Under the pieces are notes generated by a model. The model ran no database searches, was not told the origin of the DNA, and worked only from the letters and a program-made list of their open reading frames with translations. A stretch of DNA of 64,000 nt from Prostheceraeus crozeri (lineage: Eukaryota > Platyhelminthes > Polycladida > Euryleptidae). The position numbers were made by a program, and so were the translations under genes. The stretch is taken from assembly GCA_907163375.1 (NCBI GenBank), contig CAJQUW010001859.1:1-64000 (forward strand), read 5' to 3'. Position 1 is the stretch's first letter, and each line of letters starts with the position of its first letter. Positions 46,840 to 54,051 of the stretch are shown piece after piece.

Positions 46840-47754
46840 ATGGAACCACCAACAAAGAAGAGGCGAACCACAGTCCGTCCCCGCCCTCAACCCTATTATG
46901 AGTGCGAGTTTTGCAATAAACGCTTCCGACTGTTTTCACAATGCATCCGTCATGGACGCAAGGAGATAGGGAAGGAGTATTGCGATCGTTGTGGGAAATG
47001 GTGGACTACCGATCATCAGTGCTGTCTGGACAGAGGTTATAAGGGCGACAAGGAGAGTGAGTTCACCTGCCTGCTTTGCAAACAAGACTATAATATGGAA
47101 GCTTACCATAAACACCCATGTGTGGGTCGGTGCAGGTACTGTGATGAGAAGATTCAGGAGGAGGAGAATGAATGGAATGAACATTTATGCCCCTATTTGA
47201 GCATGTATATGCCCACTGAACCCTTGGACCCGAATCGCCCAGTGGAGTCGGAGAGTACGAATTCATATCCGTACGACTTGTCAAAAGTGAAGTTGGCACG
47301 CTGTCCCTGGTGTCATAACATGTACCAAGCACTCTTCTTATGGGAACATGTTTGCAAAAAACATAAGGAGGTGCGTGGAAGGAATCCGTCGTGGAGCAAG
47401 ACGAATGAGGCATGCGACAACTTTGTCTATATGTGTGTTTGTGGTGAGATGCTACATCGTGACGTGGAGGAAGAGAAGGTCCGTCAATTTGTCTCGCTGC
47501 ATAAGGAGCATATGGCCAAGAAAATATGGAAAAATCAGCGCGAAAAGTTGAAACGGATATATGAGAGTCAACCGAATCCACCCAAGGAAGTGAATAGTGT
47601 CCCCCAAGCCTCGCTTCGACCAGAGAATAGAAATCGGGACCCACGCAAATATTCATTTGACTTTAGTAAGAAACGAGGGAGACCTCTGAATCCCATTGTT
47701 TTTAAGAACCAATTGAATTGGTTCACGTATAATGTAGATTTGGATGATGAATAA
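46840..47754 (+). CDS. Multi-zinc-finger protein
   Basis: The product is 304 residues; I chose the ATG at 46840 because the frame upstream overlaps the previous gene. A basic N-terminus (PPTKKRRTTVRPRP) is a nuclear-localisation-like signal. Cysteine/histidine pairs follow in order: CEFCNKRF with a later H, CDRCGKWW, CLLCKQDY, CRYCDEK and CPWCHNMY with H-x-x-x-x-H, then a CVCGE module. A DNA- or RNA-binding regulator is likely. The last module (CPWC to CVCG and a Q/RQF helix) is repeated as the whole of the 51627 gene product. AATAAA at 47750-47755 overlaps the stop codon. Confidence 0.7.
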   Translation: MEPPTKKRRTTVRPRPQPYYECEFCNKRFRLFSQCIRHGRKEIGKEYCDRCGKWWTTDHQCCLDRGYKGDKESEFTCLLCKQDYNMEAYHKHPCVGRCRYCDEKIQEEENEWNEHLCPYLSMYMPTEPLDPNRPVESESTNSYPYDLSKVKLARCPWCHNMYQALFLWEHVCKKHKEVRGRNPSWSKTNEACDNFVYMCVCGEMLHRDVEEEKVRQFVSLHKEHMAKKIWKNQREKLKRIYESQPNPPKEVNSVPQASLRPENRNRDPRKYSFDFSKKRGRPLNPIVFKNQLNWFTYNVDLDDE

Positions 47755-47755
47755 A
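47750..47755 (+). terminator. Poly(A) signal overlapping the stop codon
   Basis: AATAAA includes the TAA stop of the zinc-finger gene. The same economy is seen at 49472-49477 for the exonuclease-like gene. Confidence 0.5.
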
Positions 47756-47783
47756 TGTAGTGATCAATCTCCTATTGTTGTGA

Positions 47784-47793
47784 CTAAGTTATG
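47784..47793 (+). promoter_or_regulatory. CTAAGTTATG motif
   Basis: It lies 33 nt before the ATG at 47817 and is one of at least nine sites of this type in the right element. Confidence 0.5.
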
Positions 47794-47816
47794 ATTGGGA
47801 AGCGTAAACATTAATC

Positions 47817-48005
47817 ATGACACGCCGTAAACGACGCCAGAGAGGAGGAACTGTAAGACATGTGAAACGGTATATAAAATCTCAACTGCATCGTAGAGGA
47901 CGTGAAGCTTTTCATAGACATAAAGACGAATTGATTCGACGTCATTTGGCAATACGTTGTTACCAGCAGCGTGGCGACCACGTTATAAATCCAATAATCA
48001 AATGA
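47817..48005 (+). CDS. Small basic protein, core-protein-like
   Basis: The product is 62 residues, very rich in Arg, Lys and His from the start (MTRRKRRQRGGTVRHVKRYI). This composition fits a DNA-condensing virion core protein. The stop overlaps the ATG of a 31-codon frame (ATGA at 48002). In that second frame, peptide-like sequence begins before the ATG, so a one-base frameshift may have split one protein of roughly 95 residues. The next gene, 48127, is also a basic virion-type protein. Confidence 0.55.
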   Translation: MTRRKRRQRGGTVRHVKRYIKSQLHRRGREAFHRHKDELIRRHLAIRCYQQRGDHVINPIIK

Positions 48006-48097
48006 TAAAGGAAGAATGGCAACGGTTGAAACACGATCTAAATAGGAACAAGTTGGGAAAGTTAAAGACGTTAGGGAAACTATTAATGAAGAACTAA
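48002..48097 (+). CDS. 31-codon basic frame overlapping the previous stop
   Basis: MIKEEWQRLKHDLNRNKLGK and a basic tail form an amphipathic helix-like peptide. It starts within the ATGA of the preceding gene. It is either a small separate gene or the C-terminal part of that gene after a frameshift. Its TAA stop lies inside the CTAAGT motif of the next gene. Confidence 0.4.
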   Translation: MIKEEWQRLKHDLNRNKLGKLKTLGKLLMKN

Positions 48098-48099
48098 GT
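48094..48099 (+). promoter_or_regulatory. CTAAGT motif
   Basis: It lies 33 nt before the ATG at 48127 and includes the stop codon of the preceding small frame. Confidence 0.5.
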
Positions 48100-48126
48100 A
48101 GGGACATCTAGCCTATCACGGTAATC

Positions 48127-48399
48127 ATGCAACGTGGAGGTATTTATCGCGGAATACGCCGTCAGAAAGGGGGTATTTACCGTGGAAGTCGAAGACAAAA
48201 AGGTGGAATCTACCGCGGGAGTCGTAAACAAAGAGGAGGTATCCTCCCATTTTTACTCCCCCTCGTCCCTGCACTTATTGCCGCAGGGAAAGCTGCAGCG
48301 TTGGGAGCAGCGGGTGCAGCCGGTGCCGCAGGCGTAAGTGCTGTAGCGAATAAAATATCAGGAGGAGGAAAACGTCGAAGGAGACGTCATCATCGCTAA
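48127..48399 (+). CDS. pX/pVI-like virion protein with GGIYRG repeats
   Basis: The product is 90 residues. Four N-terminal repeats of RGGIYRG(I/S)R(R/K)Q form a Gly/Arg-rich, nucleic-acid-binding-like region. Next comes a hydrophobic Ala/Gly segment (FLLPLVPALIAAGKAAALGA) and a basic tail (GGGKRRRRRHHR). A basic head, Ala/Gly hydrophobic middle and basic tail is a recognised layout of small Polinton/adintovirus core proteins comparable to adenovirus pX or pVI. It probably condenses DNA or helps membrane disruption; the exact role is inferred. Confidence 0.6.
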   Translation: MQRGGIYRGIRRQKGGIYRGSRRQKGGIYRGSRKQRGGILPFLLPLVPALIAAGKAAALGAAGAAGAAGVSAVANKISGGGKRRRRRHHR

Positions 48400-48432
48400 A
48401 CCAATCATGTTGTTCACCACCCTAGGGACGGG

Positions 48433-48440
48433 TATATAAG
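48433..48440 (+). promoter_or_regulatory. TATA box (TATATAAG)
   Basis: It lies 39 nt before the ATG at 48472 and has the same octamer as at 46353. Confidence 0.65.
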
Positions 48441-48471
48441 TCGAGACACACAAGGTGAGATTCATTTCACG

Positions 48472-49473
48472 ATGCGTCGGATTCAGCATTTGGGCGAGCT
48501 CATGCAAGGTTCTTATACCATTACATTTGATCATCCTAAAGTACAACAATGGTGGGTGGAGCAGAAGAAGCCGGTGCGCAATTTCATCGTATTTGATACG
48601 GAAGGAGATCCCATGCAGGAAGTCGCTGCCATTTGGTGTCATTATACACCCAGAGACGATAAACCGACTGGATATGTGACCATTACATCGCGCTTCCATG
48701 ACTTTATCAAACATGAGACATCGGGGTGTGATGTTTTTGCGACTCAATTTATTCATGGTCTCAACCCACGTGTGATTGGGAAATGTGGTGCAGAAGAGAG
48801 TGTGATTATTCACCGTTTTAATTTCTGGGTCCATGAAATGACACGCGAGTATGGAGACGCGGAACTGATTGTAGGGAATGGATTATCGGAGATGGAAAGA
48901 ACTTGGTTGAAAAGCATAAAACTCTTGGAAAAAGTGACCATGGATAGTATTTCTCTCCCCGAATGGGCTCAACGCATTGACTCTCATTGGAATATATTCA
49001 CCTCATGTATGCGGGATAGTGAAGTGTATAGACTTGGCTACAAGGAACATATGCGTCGCGGATGTCACTGGATGAATCATTCCCAGTATGAAGGGAAAGA
49101 AGCGTACCGTCGAGCCCTGTTACATTTACGCCGAGGGAAAGCACTTACAGAAACGCAAGCTGCCAAGGTACAGTATGGGTACCACTGTGCGCTGTCAGAT
49201 GTGGTCGAGATTCTCCTTCACTATTGCTTTGAACTACACTATCGACTTTATGTGCATACACTGTATTTAAATTATGATTCCTGTGAAGCTGCATGGGCCT
49301 GGACCAAGATTGACCCCATCACTGTGATGCATGAATCAACCACGGTGGACAATGGACAACTCCACAAGTCTTACATTGTTCATTATTGTAGCTTAAGTGA
49401 TTATGCCGAACATCGTACCTTGTGCAAGAATAATGCATGTTGTGAAATGACTCAAGAAAGTGCATCTCTATAA
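48472..49473 (+). CDS. DEDDh exonuclease-like protein
   Basis: The product is 333 residues. FIVFDTEGD at residues 38-46 matches the Exo I motif with its D-x-E pair (D42, E44). HCALSDV with H238 and D243 matches the H-x-A-x-x-D Exo III motif of DEDDh 3'-5' exonucleases. A middle block (DAELIVGNGLSEMER, 129-143) sits where Exo II is expected, but the usual Asp is not obvious. It could proofread, process ends or degrade RNA; if the Exo II residue is truly absent it may be a binding protein. It has its own TATA box and faces the minus-strand 50285 gene tail to tail. Confidence 0.55.
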   Translation: MRRIQHLGELMQGSYTITFDHPKVQQWWVEQKKPVRNFIVFDTEGDPMQEVAAIWCHYTPRDDKPTGYVTITSRFHDFIKHETSGCDVFATQFIHGLNPRVIGKCGAEESVIIHRFNFWVHEMTREYGDAELIVGNGLSEMERTWLKSIKLLEKVTMDSISLPEWAQRIDSHWNIFTSCMRDSEVYRLGYKEHMRRGCHWMNHSQYEGKEAYRRALLHLRRGKALTETQAAKVQYGYHCALSDVVEILLHYCFELHYRLYVHTLYLNYDSCEAAWAWTKIDPITVMHESTTVDNGQLHKSYIVHYCSLSDYAEHRTLCKNNACCEMTQESASL

Positions 49474-49697
49474 TAAATGTTATTCCAATGACCTGTTATT
49501 TTTGATGATCATTGACTTGGGAATACTCTCAATTTTATGAACCATTTTCAATCTTAAAATTCAATCATTCATTTTAACTTCTATTCTATCATGATATGTC
49601 CTATAACCCATTACTATCCCCAGAATAAAATAGCCATAGCTTACCATGTATGTTTATTGAGAAGAAATCAAGATAGAAAGAATAATTACACATACAT
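49474..49697. terminator. Convergent 3' ends with poly(A) signals
   Basis: This AT-rich spacer is between two convergent genes. AATAAA at 49472-49477 serves the plus-strand gene, and its complement TTTATT at 49653-49658 serves the minus-strand gene. Nothing else is seen. Confidence 0.5.
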
Positions 49698-50285
49698 TTA
49701 AAAAACCCAGTCACTGACTTCACTTATAAAGTCCACACTATCCAAGTTGGCGATGGCTTCGTTGATGTTATCCAATTCAGTGCGACGGTTCAAATGAGCA
49801 CTAAGGTTCGTCAATGGTTCGCGAAAGGGACGGCGAGTGGGTCGAAGATCGAGTTCAGGATAGTCATCGGAGCTAGGTGGCGTATTCTCCTTCTCGTCGT
49901 CTAGAAAGTCAAGTTCCCGATTCTCGCTGATCAGACTTGGTGGTCCGGGATCGGTGACGGAGGGTGACGGTGGGATGGGAAATGGTCCATCGATGGTGGG
50001 TGGTGTTGGCGGGAGGGAATACGGTCCATCGGGATCGGGAATGGAGTCCCAGTGGGGTGGCAGATCCGTTGGAAAGTCATCATCTTCATCGCTTGAGGGA
50101 TCTGGACTGTCCGGTGAGGAAGATAATGGACTTGGGCTTCCTGGGGTCGGTGGTGGAGTGTCTGGGACCACAATCAACATTTCCCCTTCACTATCCATAT
50201 CGTGTTGGTGTTGAAAATTACTTCGTTGTAGTATGTTAGTAGGATCCACTTGCCGGAATTGAAGTTGATAGCGTTGATAAATCAT
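49698..50285 (-). CDS. Acidic, proline-rich regulatory-type protein
   Basis: The product is 195 residues and this is the only minus-strand gene of the right element in view. The middle is almost entirely Pro, Ser, Asp and Glu (VPDTPPPTPGSPSPLSSSPD, SSDEDDDFPTDLPPHW and further PPxP units), predicted disordered. The C-terminus alternates acidic and bulky hydrophobic residues (NLDSVDFISEVSDWVF), like a transactivation domain. Disordered acidic transactivators are common among early viral proteins, but there is no family match. It is divergently transcribed from the 50522 gene; TATAAAG on the minus strand near 50361-50367 is a fitting core promoter. Confidence 0.55.
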   Translation of the reverse strand: MIYQRYQLQFRQVDPTNILQRSNFQHQHDMDSEGEMLIVVPDTPPPTPGSPSPLSSSPDSPDPSSDEDDDFPTDLPPHWDSIPDPDGPYSLPPTPPTIDGPFPIPPSPSVTDPGPPSLISENRELDFLDDEKENTPPSSDDYPELDLRPTRRPFREPLTNLSAHLNRRTELDNINEAIANLDSVDFISEVSDWVF

Positions 50286-50359
50286 GTCTTTGAAAAACTT
50301 AAGTGAAATATTCTTGAATGTTCACGAGTGTTATGAAGGTGGAACATTTTCGACTTGGC

Positions 50360-50491
50360 TTTATAGTTTTGCAAATGTCCCATCCCCTGCTCCGAGCATT
50401 AGACGTGCCCCATTCCATGCTCGGAGCACAGAACGGAGCATTGTGTGTGCCCCATTCCATGTCGGAGCACCTATCGATTGGAGAACTAGGT
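50360..50491. promoter_or_regulatory. Divergent promoter with GAGCAC/GAGCAT units
   Basis: The gap between the 50285 (minus) and 50522 (plus) genes carries CCGAGCAT, CGGAGCAC and CGGAGCAT units and a duplicated GCCCCATTCCATG. A minus-strand TATAAAG (about 50361) serves the left gene. CTAGGTAA at 50486, 36 nt before the ATG at 50522, serves the right gene. Confidence 0.55.
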
Positions 50492-50521
50492 AAAAAATAG
50501 AGAAACGTTCAAGACACATAC

Positions 50522-50920
50522 ATGATGGAAGACTTTCACGTGTACACCTATCCAAATCAGCTCATTATTTACCCGAAAACGACGTGTCAACCGCACGCGA
50601 TGTTGAAGAAAGTGATTCCCTATGTGAAGGAGAAGATCAAAGTGAAGCCTGAATGTGAACTCTCCATGGATACATTCACGATTTATAAATACAAAAGAAA
50701 TGGTTCTCCACCATTGATGGGTGCCAGTGAACGTTATTATGAAAGTGACGTCGAAGAAATGGATGACTATTTAGCCTCACTGAAGAACGTATGGGACTAT
50801 GAATTTATGGACAGTGATAACAAAGAGATTCTTGGTGTCTATTGTATAACGTTTAATTTTGAATATATCTCTCTTGGATGGACATCAGAAGAAGAAGAAT
50901 ATGTAAGCGATACAGACTAA
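50522..50920 (+). CDS. Unrecognised 132-aa protein, possible paralogue of the 46395 product
   Basis: The product is 132 residues. An N-terminal strand pair (DFHVYTYPNQLIIYPKTT), a basic helix (MLKKVIPYVKEKIKVK), an acidic middle (ESDVEEMDDYLASL) and C-terminal strands (GVYCITFNFEYISLGW) parallel the first gene of the element. The acidic tail ends EEEEYVSDTD. Two ATGs in tandem open the frame; the first was chosen. Its TAA stop is part of a CTAAGT motif that precedes the tiny 50953 gene by 36 nt. Confidence 0.5.
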   Translation: MMEDFHVYTYPNQLIIYPKTTCQPHAMLKKVIPYVKEKIKVKPECELSMDTFTIYKYKRNGSPPLMGASERYYESDVEEMDDYLASLKNVWDYEFMDSDNKEILGVYCITFNFEYISLGWTSEEEEYVSDTD

Positions 50921-50952
50921 GTATGAATAAAGAAAATGTCGTCGTATGAATC

Positions 50953-51072
50953 ATGTTGCTTTTCCATATTATAAGTATTCTGCTATTGGGGTTGATAGAT
51001 TTGGAAAAACATGCTACTTGTACTCCTTTTTCTTCTGAGAGAGGTTGTACGCATACTCACCGCGATGAGTAA
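50953..51072 (+). CDS. 39-codon protein with hydrophobic signal-like N-terminus
   Basis: The ATG lies 36 nt after a CTAAGT motif that overlaps the previous stop, as for other genes of the element. The product starts MLLFHIISILLLGLIDLEK, a typical signal peptide or membrane anchor, and continues with a short Cys/His/Thr-containing tail. AATAAA at 50925 lies just before it. The frame ends at 51072, directly before the TATTTAAG promoter of the next gene. It is a small secreted or membrane peptide if expressed; no family is recognised. Confidence 0.45.
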   Translation: MLLFHIISILLLGLIDLEKHATCTPFSSERGCTHTHRDE

Positions 51073-51073
51073 C

Positions 51074-51081
51074 TATTTAAG
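51074..51081 (+). promoter_or_regulatory. TATA-like box (TATTTAAG)
   Basis: It is followed directly by TTATG. It is about 120 nt before the ATG at 51197, so the leader would be longer than for the other genes; a two-codon frame (ATG TAA at 51113) lies in between. Confidence 0.45.
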
Positions 51082-51196
51082 TTATGGATCGTCACGCTCT
51101 CTCAAATAAGATCATGTAACTCCTGCCCTATTATCGAAAAAGACGACATCACCCTATTCGGACAAGACATCCTTGAAAAAGACGACCACGTGGAAG

Positions 51197-51646
51197 ATGG
51201 ACATCACGCCCACAGAAAGTTCGACATCTCCTTCTCACCAAGCGCGGATGAAGATCCTTATTGATTTTTGGTTCGATGAACGCATCCGAGGCAATGATAT
51301 CCCCACATTAGAAGAGTTTACCGACACGTCCACCGTCTATTTGAATCAATTGGTACTGAATGACCACTATTCCATCGTGGGACGTGTGTATTTACTCATG
51401 GCTATTTTTGAGGATGATGTTTTGTATGAGGAAACACTATGGAGCTTTATGAATGAGAAACATTTGACATATGTACAAGAGCTGTATCATAAACGTGTGA
51501 TTTCAGCAGCAAGTCTTATTTATATCAAAGAGACATTGAATCGTATCTGTGCTCATTTCAGTGTTTTGTTTCAATGGCCAACGAATGTATTTAAGCATGC
51601 ACAGGATCACACAACAAAAATCAACCATGAAGGGAGGAGCGCGTGA
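51197..51646 (+). CDS. Helical 149-aa protein of unknown function
   Basis: I chose the ATG at 51197; the frame is open from a TTG at 51173. The product looks all-helical: MKILIDFWFDERIRGNDIPT, then SIVGRVYLLMAIFEDDVL, then YVQELYHKRVISAASLIYIK and a final amphipathic helix. The GRVYLLMAIFEDD stretch faintly recalls the BH1 region of Bcl-2 proteins, which some adintoviruses carry, but no BH2 or BH3 is clear. The end of the gene contains the TATTTAAG promoter of the next gene and overlaps its start by 20 nt. Confidence 0.5.
   Translation: MDITPTESSTSPSHQARMKILIDFWFDERIRGNDIPTLEEFTDTSTVYLNQLVLNDHYSIVGRVYLLMAIFEDDVLYEETLWSFMNEKHLTYVQELYHKRVISAASLIYIKETLNRICAHFSVLFQWPTNVFKHAQDHTTKINHEGRSA
51588..51595 (+). 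promoter_or_regulatory. TATA-like box (TATTTAAG) inside the upstream gene
   Basis: It lies 39 nt before the ATG at 51627, within the coding region of the 51197 gene. Confidence 0.55.
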
Positions 51647-51899
51647 AAGTGAAGAGACACTGACGTTGCGAAAATTGAGAATAACCCGATGTCCTATCTG
51701 TAAATTGCCTTATCAAAAAGATCGTCTGAGAAGGCATATTTTTAATTCACACCATCTAAAATATAAAACAAAAGAAGAGATAAAAGCAAGTGAAGAGTTC
51801 ATCTATGCATGTCTATGCGGGGAAACACTCAATGGAACGGTGGATAGGAAGAAAGCTCAACAATTTGCGCGTCAACATACCCATATTTTAAACGAGTGA
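51627..51899 (+). CDS. Single-module zinc-finger protein
   Basis: The product is 90 residues from the ATG at 51627, which matches the TATTTAAG box. It contains RCPICKLPYQ, an RRHIFNSHH histidine pair, FIYACLCGETLN and a basic helix KAQQFARQHTH. This is the same C-P-x-C, H/H, C-x-CG, QFxxxH layout as the last module of the 46840 protein (CPWCHNMY, FVYMCVCGEML, VRQFVSLHKEH). The two genes are therefore paralogous; this one is a free-standing copy. Probably nucleic-acid binding. Its TGA stop overlaps the next ATG (TGAATG). Confidence 0.6.
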   Translation: MKGGARESEETLTLRKLRITRCPICKLPYQKDRLRRHIFNSHHLKYKTKEEIKASEEFIYACLCGETLNGTVDRKKAQQFARQHTHILNE

Positions 51900-52934
51900 A
51901 TGGAGGGAGAAAATGTGAGCAAACTCAACTATATTATTCAACAGCATGTTCCGAGATCCTCTTTGAAGGTGTCCTCTACGTTGACAGGACAAGATCGTCA
52001 ATTATCACCCACCGCACGTCGTGCAACCCCCTTGCGACCCCCTCAACCTATGAATACAGATTTGGATGCAGACGATAGTCTAGAAGCACTCATTCGACCT
52101 TCTCCAGCGGATCATCACGCCTTAACAACACATCAAGCAACACCTGATCCTTCTCACGCTATGCTGCAAGCTGTCGTGAAAAGTATGGTTGACGATCGAG
52201 CCAGAGTGGATGCTCCCCCGGATCCCACCCATACGGTCCATCAAATACAAGAAGAATGGAATCGATTGCCGCCCGATGTTTTAGCCATGGCTGCGAATGA
52301 GATTGATATGAGTTCTCTATCGTTAGAAAATATTCAACCTACACTAAGTCATGTGACATTTGATAACTACCCAGGTCCTGTCAATGATCACAACAGTTAT
52401 GTCCAAGCCATGTCGAACACAGTGGGAAATCCAGAGGTACAAGAATCAAGCGAACCTCGCCAACAACACTCGGTGGGGGTAGGAACCCCTCAACATCAAC
52501 ACTCGGTGGGGGTAGGAACCCCTCAACAACAACACTCAGTGGGGGTAGGAACCTCTCAACAACCCATGGACACACACCCCGTGGAGGAAAGAATGTTTTA
52601 CCCAGTCAATTCACCTGTCATTGACAACTCCCACGAATACATTATTCAACTGAACAATTTGAAAAACAGCGCCATTGTTCAACTGTTGAACGATTCTATT
52701 CGTCTCCATGAACGTCATTTAAATGCTCGCAAACGCATCTTGCACGTGTTGGAAGATGCATTTAATCAACACATTCATGAACCCAATCGCACAGATGGCA
52801 ATGGAGACTATTTGGATGAGACATTGGAAAGCATGCGTGACTTGCTGACTCAAAAGGAAGAGTTTATTGCCCACTTAACCAACCAAAATGCAGACGTCCA
52901 CGCACGCTATATGAATTTGGTGAACGCCATGTAA
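51900..52934 (+). CDS. 344-aa protein with three 11-residue repeats and a C-terminal coiled coil
   Basis: The start overlaps the previous stop (TGAATG), so the two are probably co-transcribed. The N-terminal half is Pro/His/Thr-rich and likely disordered. Residues about 189-221 are three tandem copies of QHSVGVGTPQ(H/Q), encoded by 33-bp repeats at 52464-52496, 52497-52529 and 52530-52562. The C-terminal 120 residues are helical (YIIQLNNLKNSAIVQLLND and ESMRDLLTQKEEFIAHL). No family is recognised; a scaffold or minor virion role is possible. Confidence 0.55.
   Translation: MEGENVSKLNYIIQQHVPRSSLKVSSTLTGQDRQLSPTARRATPLRPPQPMNTDLDADDSLEALIRPSPADHHALTTHQATPDPSHAMLQAVVKSMVDDRARVDAPPDPTHTVHQIQEEWNRLPPDVLAMAANEIDMSSLSLENIQPTLSHVTFDNYPGPVNDHNSYVQAMSNTVGNPEVQESSEPRQQHSVGVGTPQHQHSVGVGTPQQQHSVGVGTSQQPMDTHPVEERMFYPVNSPVIDNSHEYIIQLNNLKNSAIVQLLNDSIRLHERHLNARKRILHVLEDAFNQHIHEPNRTDGNGDYLDETLESMRDLLTQKEEFIAHLTNQNADVHARYMNLVNAM
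52464..52562 (+). repeat. Three 33-bp in-frame tandem repeats
   Basis: Units are nearly identical (two differences in the third copy), so the expansion is recent or kept uniform. They encode the 11-residue repeats of the 344-aa protein. Confidence 0.85.
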
Positions 52935-52935
52935 A

Positions 52936-52945
52936 CTAAGTTATG
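52936..52945 (+). promoter_or_regulatory. CTAAGTTATG motif
   Basis: It lies 34 nt before the ATG at 52970 and is identical to the 10-mer at 47784. Confidence 0.5.
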
Positions 52946-52969
52946 TGGGATAGAGGATGATAGACAAGA

Positions 52970-53368
52970 ATGACGTGTCAGTGTGAATCATGTTCAAGTC
53001 GACGACAGGACTTTACCAATGTACTGAAATCCCTAAGTTCAGGGATAGGATGCTCGAAAAAGAAAATTAACTGTCATGTCGATCAATTGCCTGAGGAATA
53101 TGTCAAGGATATGCAAGCACTCATGAGCAGAATGTTAGAGAATCCAGGGAAATTAACACCTTTACAGCACGAGTTTATTCAATCTTACAAAGGCATTCTC
53201 CGCAAATTTGTGAAACCACCCCTCAAACTCGCAAATACTTGGGTCAAAAACGGAAATTTAACAAGAAACAAACCCCCTTCGCACAAGCCTATGCCATGGC
53301 ATATCACGATAATCCAGCAGCTTTCAAGCAAGCCTTACATGCATCGATCGGCTCCAAACACTAAGTAA
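52970..53368 (+). CDS. Cys-rich-start small protein, probably frameshifted
   Basis: The first frame gives 132 residues: an N-terminal CQCESCSSRR cluster, then a helical region (YVKDMQALMSRMLENPGKLT). After about codon 85 the sequence loses protein-like character. Another frame from about 53230 to 53364 reads RKYLGQKRKFNKKQTPFAQA and goes on as a basic helical tail whose TAA lies inside the CTAAGT motif of the next gene, as seen for other genes here. I infer a one-base deletion near 53228-53231. No family is recognised; basic ends suggest a virion or nucleic-acid role. Confidence 0.5.
   Translation: MTCQCESCSSRRQDFTNVLKSLSSGIGCSKKKINCHVDQLPEEYVKDMQALMSRMLENPGKLTPLQHEFIQSYKGILRKFVKPPLKLANTWVKNGNLTRNKPPSHKPMPWHITIIQQLSSKPYMHRSAPNTK
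53361..53366 (+). promoter_or_regulatory. CTAAGT motif
   Basis: It lies 37 nt before the ATG at 53398. Confidence 0.45.
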
Positions 53369-53397
53369 ACCATACCCACGTCATCAACAGTATCATC

Positions 53398-53760
53398 ATG
53401 GACAATGTTCAATCCATAGTGAACACATTTTCATCAGCCAACGGAGGAGATTTAAAATGTTCACTCATTGGTTCATTCAAAGAAACCCTATCACAATTCT
53501 TTACACTCGTCAGATTCATTTTGGTTACCCTCTTATCTGGTCGAAAAATGATGAAAGATATCAAAAAACGTAAAGATAGTAGAAAACCCTTACTCGATAT
53601 GGAAGTCGTCAACTATGATGTGTCCAAAACACCTATACTCAACCCCACCAAACCGCACAATGAAATTCCCATGAAATCGAACGATTTATCGAAGCGTGTG
53701 AATAAGTCACGTTCACACAGTAAAATTCCTATGAAATCAAACGATGTACCGAAGATTTAA
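53398..53760 (+). CDS. Small protein with one membrane segment and KIPMKSND repeats
   Basis: The product is 120 residues. A hydrophobic stretch (FFTLVRFILVTLLSG) is followed by a basic region, so it could be a single-span membrane protein. The C-terminal third contains two copies of a (E/K)IPMKSND(L/V)(S/P)K unit. The DNA encoding that unit continues as degenerate copies beyond the stop codon, so the C-terminus may come from repeat expansion. No family is recognised. Confidence 0.45.
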   Translation: MDNVQSIVNTFSSANGGDLKCSLIGSFKETLSQFFTLVRFILVTLLSGRKMMKDIKKRKDSRKPLLDMEVVNYDVSKTPILNPTKPHNEIPMKSNDLSKRVNKSRSHSKIPMKSNDVPKI

Positions 53761-54050
53761 AGGTTGATTTTCCCATGACATCGTTAAAAATACTACGGAT
53801 TTGATGTGTTATTTTCCCATGATATCAATCGATTCACTGTGACTTTGAAGAACACACTCTGTTACAAATCCTCGTAAAATCAGGTGATTTATCGAGAATT
53901 CTGAGGTACTTTTCCACACCAAATCGACCGATGTTATCGTAAAATGACTCAGCAAATTCCCATGAAATCAAGCGTTATCTCGTGAATTTGACCTACAAAA
54001 AGGGACAAGCCCCGTACACCACCAAAAATGAATGATTCATCGTGAATTTC
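53660..54050 (+). repeat. Degenerate CCCATGAAATC repeat array
   Basis: Five or six diverged copies of AATTCCCATGAAATCAAACG followed by an ATTTATCG-type tail run from the end of the 53398 gene across the gap. No gene is visible in 53761-54050. The array ends directly before the promoter of the 54153 gene. Confidence 0.6.
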
Positions 54051-54051
54051 A

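Noticed and set aside
47063..47656. Long minus-strand open frame opposite the zinc-finger gene
   Set aside because: It is a shadow frame of the 46840 gene, with no domain and no promoter.
49931..50239. Several overlapping frames in both directions at the proline-rich gene
   Set aside because: They are caused by the biased composition of the 49698-50285 gene; only that frame has a plausible start, promoter and poly(A) signal.
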